Shown piece after piece: positions 1 through 5,430 of a stretch of 8,961 nt of DNA; the stretch's first letter is position 1; each line of letters starts with the position of its first letter. Made by a program: the position numbers and the translations under genes. Under the pieces are notes generated by a model that worked only from the letters and a program-made list of their open reading frames with translations, had not been told where the DNA came from and searched no databases. The DNA comes from Eudoraea sp. (GTDB lineage Bacteria; Bacteroidota; Bacteroidia; Flavobacteriales; Flavobacteriaceae), in contig JABDPH010000193.1 in the NCBI GenBank assembly GCA_013042925.1, positions 1 to 8,961 of the forward strand, read 5' to 3'.

Positions 1-325
1 TCCTTTCAGTACTCTTGTCTTTCAAATTAAATGCGATATCCAGGATGAGCTTTCGGGTAGCAACTCCGACACCAATACCAAACAAGTTATTTGGGATATA
101 TGAAAGACTGGCATTGTCATTAGACAACTTGAACCATTGCCCCTTAACATTCCCAAAAAATCTGACAGACCAATTTCTCAGATCACGATCAATTAGCAAT
201 GATTCTATAGGGTTTGTTGTCTTGGTTGAATCATTGATTTCTATGTCTTGTGACCAGCAAAGCGACCCTATCAGGAAAAAAAGTAAAAACAACAATTTTC
301 CTTTTGTAAAAAAGCCAACTGCCAT
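1..325 (-). CDS. Secreted DUF4421-like protein, N-terminal part (runs off left edge)
   Basis: The minus strand is open from an ATG at 325-323 to the window edge: 108 codons with no stop, so the C-terminus lies outside. Residues 1-26 form a signal peptide: basic residues K8 and K10, a Leu/Phe-rich core at about 11-20, then CWSQ before the mature protein. The mature part contains RNWSVRFFGN (residues about 50-59) and LSYIPNNLFGIGVGVATRKL (about 74-93). This pattern of a short strand, then Y-x-P-N, then a glycine-rich strand resembles the start of DUF4421 proteins, a Bacteroidota family of unknown function predicted to be a periplasmic or outer-membrane beta-barrel. The family assignment is from memory of the motif style and is moderate. 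No ribosome-binding site or full promoter was found upstream; a TTACTTTG box (minus strand, 365-358) lacks a partner at -33. The overlapping plus-strand frame is a shadow. Confidence 0.6.
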   Translation of the reverse strand, partial: MAVGFFTKGKLLFLLFFLIGSLCWSQDIEINDSTKTTNPIESLLIDRDLRNWSVRFFGNVKGQWFKLSNDNASLSYIPNNLFGIGVGVATRKLILDIAFNLKDKSTER

Positions 326-534
326 TTTACTTTGATAGTTGAAATGTGCTAAATTCCCAAAGTAAATATTAAATTTTGCCATGCTATTACATTCCATTTT
401 ACAACTCGGGATAATCTTCCCTTTAGAAGGCGCTTAAAGTTACTTAAATTAGCGCGCATATTTTAATGAACTTAAACATTCAAAGGACGTAGTTAGGAAT
501 CAATTTATTAGGATGTAATTGCTTAAAAAGTAAA

Positions 535-1047
535 ATGAAAATTGACAAAATTGGATTAGGGGGAGGATGTCATTGGTGCACAGAAGCGGTGTTTCAAAAC
601 CTGCACGGTGTTGTAAATGTAGAACAGGGATGGATTTCTGCTTCCGGGGCTTTGGAATTTAGTGAAGCAGTGCTGGTACATTTCAACTCTGAAAAGATTT
701 CTTTAAAAGTTTTAATAGAAGTACATCTTCATACCCACAAATGCACTTCCAATCACTCCATGCGTTCAAAATACCGCTCTGCTGTTTATGCCTTTAGTTC
801 TAAGCAGCGACTAGAATCTGAGCAGATATTAAAACTACTGCAAAAGGAATTTGAGGATAAATTAATCACGAAAGTATATGGGTTCGAAGATTTTAAAATG
901 TCCCCGGAACCATATCAAAATTACTTTCAGAAAAATCCGGAGAAACCTTTTTGTAAAACCTATATAGCCCCCAAGTTACAACTGCTTCTCAAAAGATTTC
1001 CAAAACATGTTATGGAATCTACTCAGACATCAATAAAAAGTAAGTAA
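535..1047 (+). CDS. msrA: Divergent peptide-methionine (S)-S-oxide reductase (MsrA-like)
   Basis: A 170-residue protein with the MsrA fold signature. MsrA reduces methionine-S-sulfoxide in proteins, using a catalytic Cys that is recycled through further Cys residues and thioredoxin. Visible here: GGCHWCTEAVF at residues 10-20, with C12 as the predicted nucleophile (usual motif GCFW) and C15 making a CxxC; E44 in FSEAVLVHF, matching the catalytic Glu of the HAEVV segment; KYRSAVY at 79-85, matching QYRSAIY; SPEPYQNYF at 123-131, matching the PAEDYHQxY segment; and PFCKTYIAPKL at 138-148, matching the common PYCxxVIxPKL tail, with C140 a possible resolving Cys. Oddities: Phe is replaced by His in the motif, the usual GYxGG segment and about a dozen following residues are missing, and the conserved Asp five residues before the YRS tyrosine is Ser75. 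No signal peptide, so it is likely cytoplasmic. It stands alone, with no msrB beside it. The family is clear; activity on methionine sulfoxide is inferred. Confidence 0.85.
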   Translation: MKIDKIGLGGGCHWCTEAVFQNLHGVVNVEQGWISASGALEFSEAVLVHFNSEKISLKVLIEVHLHTHKCTSNHSMRSKYRSAVYAFSSKQRLESEQILKLLQKEFEDKLITKVYGFEDFKMSPEPYQNYFQKNPEKPFCKTYIAPKLQLLLKRFPKHVMESTQTSIKSK

Positions 1048-1100
1048 GAGCAAAACATTAAAAAATAAAAAGGAGCTTCCGAGTTCGTACTAAAAATTCT

Positions 1101-1108
1101 TATTTTTG
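1101..1108 (+). promoter_or_regulatory. Candidate -7 box for the tRNA-Arg gene
   Basis: TATTTTTG is an exact match to the Bacteroidota primary-sigma -7 consensus TAnnTTTG and lies 31 nt before the tRNA 5' end, leaving room for a short leader. The -33 element is poor: only a TTC at 1077-1079 is near the right distance (21 nt spacer), with no TTG. The sequence is T-rich, so a chance match is possible. Confidence 0.4.
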
Positions 1109-1139
1109 TGCCCCTGATAATTTTTCAACGGAAATATTT

Positions 1140-1211
1140 GGCCTCATAGTTCAACGGATAGAATAGAAGTTTCCTAAACTTTAGATCCAGGTTCGATTCC
1201 TGGTGAGGCTA
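1140..1211 (+). tRNA. tRNA-Arg, anticodon CCT
   Basis: The full cloverleaf folds by hand. Acceptor stem GGCCTCA (1140-1146) pairs with TGAGGCT (1204-1210), with G-T at the outer pair. D stem is GTTC/GAAT. Anticodon stem GAAGT/ACTTT encloses the 7-nt loop TTCCTAA (1171-1177), giving anticodon CCT at 1173-1175, which reads AGG arginine codons. The variable loop is a short AGAT, and the T arm is CCAGG-TTCGATT-CCTGG. The discriminator is A1211 and CCA is not encoded. Total length is 72 nt. Position 8 is T and the T loop begins TTC, as in ordinary elongator tRNAs. It stands alone between the MsrA-like gene and a structured repeat region, and the last 14 nt of the gene plus the next base recur at 1455-1469. 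Confidence 0.93.
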
Positions 1212-1212
1212 C
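1198..1212 (+). repeat. 15-bp direct repeat, copy A (tRNA-Arg 3' end)
   Basis: TCCTGGTGAGGCTAC covers the 3' half of the T stem, the acceptor 3' strand, the discriminator base and one base beyond. An exact copy lies at 1455-1469, 257 nt downstream. The flanking bases differ on both sides, so the identity is exactly 15 nt. Duplicated tRNA 3' ends are typical of integrase attachment sites and of tRNA-derived tandem repeats; the sequence alone does not decide which applies. Confidence 0.85.
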
Positions 1213-1243
1213 GGATAAGCACATTAGGCCTTTATTTTTGATC

Positions 1244-1277
1244 GACCGAGAGAAACTTGTTTCATTGAGGTGCGGTC
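1244..1277 (+). other. Nested hairpin at the head of repeat unit 1
   Basis: GACCG (1244-1248) pairs with CGGTC (1273-1277), enclosing a second stem of GAAAC (1252-1256) with GTTTC (1259-1263). Repeat unit 2 keeps only a short version of this head (GATCGCGGTCCGGTCC, 1362-1377), so about 25 nt have been lost or gained there. It could be part of the tRNA trailer, a processing or termination structure, or part of a dispersed repeat. Confidence 0.45.
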
Positions 1278-1287
1278 AAAAAATAAA

Positions 1288-1360
1288 CCAGCTGCATAGC
1301 AGTTGGCCTTTTGTATTTTCAGCACGAGCGTTTCTCAGGAACAGCGAAGCTAGTCCTGGT
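1288..1360 (+). repeat. Structured tandem repeat, unit 1
   Basis: This unit carries two hairpins. The first (1288-1306) is CCAGCTGC-ATA-GCAGTTGG, 8 bp with one G-T pair, flanked by an A-rich run on the left and a T-rich run on the right. The second (1336-1358) is CAGGA/TCCTG around an internal loop, then AGC/GCT closed by GAA. Unit 2 begins exactly 100 nt later, and about 60 of roughly 74 positions match by eye. No open reading frame with a start codon is present. On the minus strand the first hairpin is followed by TTTATTTTTT, so it could also act as a terminator in that direction, although no minus-strand gene lies upstream. Confidence 0.75.
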
Positions 1361-1387
1361 TGATCGCGGTCCGGTCCAAAAATAAAA

Positions 1388-1461
1388 CCAACTGCATTGC
1401 AGTTGGACTATTGTATTTTCAGTGCGAGTCGTTCTCAGGAAAAGCGAAGCTATCTCCTGGT
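1388..1461 (+). repeat. Structured tandem repeat, unit 2
   Basis: This is the second copy of the 1288-1360 unit. Its first hairpin (1388-1406) is a perfect 9-bp inverted repeat around a single T, CCAACTGCA-T-TGCAGTTGG, and its second (1436-1459) again has CAGGA/TCCTG and AGC-GAA-GCT. In the second hairpin the two copies differ only in the unpaired internal loop (AC...AG versus AA...ATC), as expected if the RNA fold matters. The right end runs into the copy of the tRNA 3' end. Function is unknown: a tRNA-trailer repeat, a dispersed repeat or an element remnant are all possible. Confidence 0.75.
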
Positions 1462-1469
1462 GAGGCTAC
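1455..1469 (+). repeat. 15-bp direct repeat, copy B (tRNA 3'-end duplicate)
   Basis: This is an exact copy of 1198-1212. No tRNA body precedes it: the upstream sequence is the second hairpin of repeat unit 2, whose TCCTG arm is shared with the copy. It marks the right border of the repeat region. The next 64 nt (1470-1533) show nothing recognisable before the promoter candidate of the kinase gene. Confidence 0.85.
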
Positions 1470-1530
1470 TATCTTCTTTCATACCTCCTCATAATTCCAA
1501 AATCTTAAGTATATTAGTAAACAAGCAGCA

Positions 1531-1548
1531 ATCTTGTAAAATCAAGAT
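1531..1548 (+). promoter_or_regulatory. Inverted repeat over the -33 element, possible operator
   Basis: ATCTTG-TAAAAT-CAAGAT is a perfect 6-bp inverted repeat with a 6-nt centre. It covers the TTG of the candidate promoter and part of its spacer, which is where a repressor dyad would block RNA polymerase. In AT-rich DNA a 6-bp dyad can occur by chance, and no regulator is suggested. Confidence 0.25.
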
Positions 1549-1563
1549 CATCTGTTTTCTTTG
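1534..1563 (+). promoter_or_regulatory. Candidate promoter for the histidine kinase gene
   Basis: TTG at 1534-1536 and TTTCTTTG at 1556-1563 are separated by exactly 19 nt, the preferred spacing of the Bacteroidota primary-sigma promoter (TTG-N19-TAnnTTTG). The -7 box matches 7 of 8 expected positions, with T for A at its second base. Transcription would start near 1570, leaving a leader of about 80 nt before the ATG at 1648. Confidence 0.5.
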
Positions 1564-1647
1564 CACGAGGTAAAGGCTAAAATTAAATTTATTCCAGACT
1601 ATAACAAGGAATAACAAGTATCATCGGGTTGCCGGTATCTATTCATA

Positions 1648-4600
1648 ATGAAGCTAACCAAAGCCAAACAAAAACTTCTAGACGAAGCTTATAATACTGT
1701 AATACAGGTTTGTTTGTTCGACAGGCCCCTTGAAGAAATGACGCCTTTGCTGGCCGAGGATGTCATGAATTTTGGCGCAGGTAAAAACGAGCTTACCAAA
1801 TCCAAAGCCGCCTTTTTGAAACAAATTAAAAATCAAAAAAAACTGGCAGAGGGATTAAAAATGGACTTTGCATTTACACCTGTGCTGCGCAAAGTTATGA
1901 ATCAGGGCAATGGCGCCATTTATACAGATGATATTGTAAATACTGTTTGGGTAAACCAAATTAAAAACGAACTTAAATTCCGCATCAGTTTTATTTTTGA
2001 GTATCGCGATGGGCGTTGGTTATTGATCCATTCACACACCTCTACCCCGGACCCACAACGTGCAGATGATGAAGTATGGCCCATAGAGGATCTGAAAAAA
2101 AGAACGGAATTCCTCGAAAAAAGCCTGGAGGAAAAAATGGCGGAACTGCAGGATAAAAACCGGGAATTGGAAGTTGAAGCTGCCCTTGAGAGGGTACGAT
2201 CTAAAACCATGGCCATGCATAACAGCCAGGAAGTAGGAGCTACGGTTGTTACTTTATTTGATGAAGTGATGAAGCTGGGTCTCGACAAATCTCTTCGCTG
2301 TGGAATAGGGATCCTGGAAGGAACGGAGCACATGGAAACCTGGTCTACAAATTATTCGCCCAGTGGTAAAGTTGATTTAAAAATGGGGATGTTAAATATG
2401 ACCATACATCCCATGTTGGTTGGGCTTAAAAAAGCATGGAAAAGTAAAAAGAAAGGCTATACCTATGATTTCATTGGTAAAGACGTAATTAAATATTACA
2501 CGGCACTTAATAAAGAACCCGAATATCCATTCAATGCAGATTTAAAAACACTGCCAGAAAACGTATATCACAATAGTTTCTTTTATTCTTCCGGTATTCT
2601 TTTTGCCTTTACCGAAAACCCTATTTCAAAAGAAGGGGCTAAGGTATTAAATAGGTTTGCTAAGGTTTTTGGACAAACCTATAGAAGATACCTGGATCTG
2701 CAAAAAGCAGAGAAACAGGCGCGAGAGGCAATAATTGAAAGCGCTTTAGAAAGAGTGCGAGCAAGTTCTATGGCCATGCATAAGAGCGAGCAACTTCCTG
2801 AAACGTCTCAGGTACTATTTGAACAATTTGCTCTGCTGGGAAATTTACCCGATCGTATAAGCATTTGTATCATTAAGGAAGAAGAAAACCTGATAGAGTT
2901 ATGGGCTACGGATCAAATTGGGAGTCAGCTCGATCATAGGTATAGGGGCTCTTTAGAAGAGGCTACAACCATGTCTAAAGTACATAAAGCGTGGAAAGAT
3001 GGTAAAGATTCTATTGTAATTGACCTATCCGGGCAAAGGCTAAAAGATTGGTTACGCTATATTAAGGAAGATGTTAAATTACCCATAGACGATTCTAATA
3101 TTAAAGGGAGAAGAGTACAGCAAGGGGCTTTTTTCTCCAAAGGATTACTTCTTTGCACCACAAATGAACCTGTAGCAGATGAGACTATGGAGTTATTGAT
3201 CCGTTTTGCCAAGGTATTTGACCAAACCTATACCCGTTTTCTTGACCTGCAAAAGGCGGAATCCCAGGCGCAGGAAGCAAGGATTGAAGCTGCTTTGGAA
3301 AGGGTGCGTGCAGCATCTATGGCCATGCATAAAACCGATGAACTTGCACAGGTGGTAATGGTTCTTTTTCAGCAATTTTCTGAGTTGGAACTGGATTTCT
3401 ATCAGGTTTGGATCAATATATTTTTTATTGAAGAGGGTTATTCCAATTGCTGGTTTTCTCCCGTAGAAGGGGTTGTAGATGAAGCTTATACAGCCAGAGT
3501 ACCACTTGCACCTTTTGAAGAATCTTCCATAAAGAGCTGGAGAGCTGGAGAAGAATTTTCATATTTATCCTGGAGAGGTCTGAAGGAAGTAGATGAAATT
3601 GCGAAATCTCTTAGTGAAATGACTGGGCATGAAAGTTTCATAAGAATCCAGAAAAAGAAGAGAATGAATCGTATGGAAATTGTTGATTCCAACCATAAAT
3701 ATGGTGTTTTGGCAATGGCGAAGAATAATGATATCACTGATAATGATCGCACTATATTAAAGCGCTTTTCCAAAGTTTTCGAACAAACCTATACCCGTTT
3801 TCTCGATCTTCAAAATGCGGAATCACAGGCAAGGGAAGCTACCAAACAGGCTTCCTTAGATAGGGTGCGGGGGCAAATTGCAAGCATGCGCACAGCTGCC
3901 GATCTTGAACGCATTACTCCTTTGGTTTGGCATGAACTCACTACCCTTGGCATTCCTTTTATCAGATGTGGGGTTTTCATCATTGACGAGTCCAGTAAGC
4001 ATATGCAGGTGCACCTTTCTGCTCCGGACGGTCATTCGCTGGGGGTTATGGAAATGCCCTTCGATGCGGATCAACTCACCGCGAACTCAGTAGCTTCATG
4101 GCAAAGAGGCGAAGTTTTTAAGGGCCATTGGAACAAAGAGCAATTCATTGATTTTATGCAGACTATGTTAAATCTGGGTCAGATCAAAAACATAAAGGTC
4201 TATCAGGGGGCCGAGCAACCTCCGGAATCACTTCACCTGCACTTTTTACCCTTTACCCAGGGCATGCTGTATGTTGGGAATGTAGAGCCTTTGGCGGATG
4301 ATCAGATAGAGTCCGTACAATCCCTGGCCGATGCCTTTGCCATCGCTTACGCTCGTTATGAAGACTTTACCAAATTAGAAAAAGCGAAACAAAATGTTGA
4401 AACAACTTTAAGCGAACTCAAAACAACACAATCCCAGCTGGTCCAATCCGAAAAAATGGCGTCCCTGGGTGAACTTACTGCAGGTATAGCGCATGAAATA
4501 CAGAACCCTTTGAACTTTGTCAATAATTTTTCTGAGGTAAGTGTAGAACTTATTGAGGAAATGCACGAAGAATTGGAGAAAGGCGACCTTGAAGAAGCAA

Positions 4601-5196
4601 GAGCTTTAGCAGATGACGTAAAACAAAATCTGGATAAGATCACCCACCACGGTAAAAGAGCGGATGTTATTGTTAAAGGGATGCTACAGCATAGTCGCAG
4701 CAGTAGCGGAGTAAAAGAACCTACAGATATTAATGAATTGGCTGATGAATATCTGCGGCTGGCCTACCATGGTCTTAGAGCCAAAGACAAATCTTTCAAT
4801 GCAACTATGGAAACAGATTTCGATGAAGGCATTGGCAAGATCAATATCGTTCCTCAGGATATTGGACGGGTGATTCTCAATTTAATTACCAACGCATTTT
4901 ATGCTGTTTCCGAGAGAAAAAAACAACAACCCAATGAATTTGAACCGACGGTTTCAGTAAGTACTAAAAAGAAAGGTGAACAGGTTTTGATTTCGGTAAA
5001 AGACAACGGCAATGGAATACCAAAAAAAGTTTTGGACAAAATATTTCAACCTTTTTTTACCACCAAACCAACCGGGCAGGGAACAGGATTGGGATTATCT
5101 CTTAGCTATGATATCGTAAATGCACATGGTGGGGAACTTAATGTTAGAACGAAGGAAAATGAAGGGACGGAATTTACTGTTATGTTGCCAGTTTAG
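1648..5196 (+). CDS. Soluble multi-module sensor histidine kinase (NTF2-like, four GAF-like repeats, HisKA, HATPase)
   Basis: A 1182-residue protein with no signal peptide or membrane segment, so a cytoplasmic sensor. Residues about 1-136 resemble an NTF2/SnoaL-like cone domain (AEDVMNFGAG; FEYRDGRWLLIHSHTS). Residues 145-177 are a charged coiled coil. Four modules of 183-187 residues follow, starting near 178, 365, 548 and 735. Modules 1-3 open with ALERVRxxxMAMH, and each ends with RF(A/S)KVFxQTYxR(F/Y)LDLQ(K/N)AE; their length and placement suggest GAF-like sensor domains. A second coiled coil (909-935) leads to the H-box with H949 in HEIQNP. The ATPase core has an N-box with N1078 and N1082, G1 box DNGNGIP (1119-1125), F-box FQPFFTTK (1133-1140) and G2 box GTGLGL (1145-1150). 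All catalytic motifs are intact, and the H-box style fits the NtrB-like HPK4 class. There is no receiver or DNA-binding domain and no adjacent response regulator, so its partner is unknown. An in-frame stop at 1612 and no intervening ATG support this start. The ligand cannot be read from the sequence. Confidence 0.93.
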   Translation: MKLTKAKQKLLDEAYNTVIQVCLFDRPLEEMTPLLAEDVMNFGAGKNELTKSKAAFLKQIKNQKKLAEGLKMDFAFTPVLRKVMNQGNGAIYTDDIVNTVWVNQIKNELKFRISFIFEYRDGRWLLIHSHTSTPDPQRADDEVWPIEDLKKRTEFLEKSLEEKMAELQDKNRELEVEAALERVRSKTMAMHNSQEVGATVVTLFDEVMKLGLDKSLRCGIGILEGTEHMETWSTNYSPSGKVDLKMGMLNMTIHPMLVGLKKAWKSKKKGYTYDFIGKDVIKYYTALNKEPEYPFNADLKTLPENVYHNSFFYSSGILFAFTENPISKEGAKVLNRFAKVFGQTYRRYLDLQKAEKQAREAIIESALERVRASSMAMHKSEQLPETSQVLFEQFALLGNLPDRISICIIKEEENLIELWATDQIGSQLDHRYRGSLEEATTMSKVHKAWKDGKDSIVIDLSGQRLKDWLRYIKEDVKLPIDDSNIKGRRVQQGAFFSKGLLLCTTNEPVADETMELLIRFAKVFDQTYTRFLDLQKAESQAQEARIEAALERVRAASMAMHKTDELAQVVMVLFQQFSELELDFYQVWINIFFIEEGYSNCWFSPVEGVVDEAYTARVPLAPFEESSIKSWRAGEEFSYLSWRGLKEVDEIAKSLSEMTGHESFIRIQKKKRMNRMEIVDSNHKYGVLAMAKNNDITDNDRTILKRFSKVFEQTYTRFLDLQNAESQAREATKQASLDRVRGQIASMRTAADLERITPLVWHELTTLGIPFIRCGVFIIDESSKHMQVHLSAPDGHSLGVMEMPFDADQLTANSVASWQRGEVFKGHWNKEQFIDFMQTMLNLGQIKNIKVYQGAEQPPESLHLHFLPFTQGMLYVGNVEPLADDQIESVQSLADAFAIAYARYEDFTKLEKAKQNVETTLSELKTTQSQLVQSEKMASLGELTAGIAHEIQNPLNFVNNFSEVSVELIEEMHEELEKGDLEEARALADDVKQNLDKITHHGKRADVIVKGMLQHSRSSSGVKEPTDINELADEYLRLAYHGLRAKDKSFNATMETDFDEGIGKINIVPQDIGRVILNLITNAFYAVSERKKQQPNEFEPTVSVSTKKKGEQVLISVKDNGNGIPKKVLDKIFQPFFTTKPTGQGTGLGLSLSYDIVNAHGGELNVRTKENEGTEFTVMLPV

Positions 5197-5225
5197 GCTT
5201 GTTATGCTATTTATGATCTTCTTTT

Positions 5226-5258
5226 AATGCCCTTTTTTATTTATAGGGCATTTTTTTT
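5226..5258 (+). terminator. Intrinsic terminator after the histidine kinase
   Basis: AATGCCCT (5226-5233) and AGGGCATT (5245-5252) form an 8-bp stem with an 11-nt loop, and a run of eight T (5251-5258) follows, overlapping the end of the stem. It lies 30 nt past the kinase stop and ends that transcript before the SusC gene. The remaining 172 nt to the SusC start show no convincing TTG-N19-TAnnTTTG promoter; isolated near-matches (TTTATTTG at 5348-5355, TTCCTTTG at 5405-5412) lack a spaced TTG. Confidence 0.85.
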
Positions 5259-5430
5259 ATATCTTATAAAAACTTTTATGTGTAACATCCCATAGATGCA
5301 CATTTTGTTTGCTTTTATCTGTCGAGTATTCATTTACATTAGCCTCATTTATTTGGATCCGAATATTGTGAAGTGATTTACCAATTCAATTACAAGGGCT
5401 TGATTTCCTTTGTTTTAAAAATTTGAGCAT

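Noticed and set aside
15..335. Plus-strand open frame of 106 codons opposite the left-edge gene
   Set aside because: The minus strand carries a convincing signal peptide and a family-like pattern over the same bases. The plus-strand product has no recognisable features.
1288..1310. Intrinsic terminator for the tRNA transcript
   Set aside because: The hairpin is followed by CCTTTTGTATTTT, a broken T run. Termination is possible, but the better T run is on the opposite strand, so neither direction is called firmly.
1288..1461. CRISPR-like array
   Set aside because: There are only two units, with about 84 percent identity over their whole 73-74 nt, no unique spacers of regular length and no cas genes.
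1240..1469. Possible decayed coding sequence in the repeat units (unit 2 reads KPTALQLDYCIFSAS without a start codon; unit 1 has an in-frame TAG)
   Set aside because: It vaguely recalls the start of small GIY-YIG-type proteins, but differences between the copies are not biased to third codon positions, no start codon is present, and the hairpins explain the conservation better. A blastx hit to a full-length family would reopen this.
5348..5412. SusC promoter candidates TTTATTTG (5348) and TTCCTTTG (5405)
   Set aside because: Neither has a TTG about 19 nt upstream, and such T-rich octamers are frequent in this AT-rich DNA.
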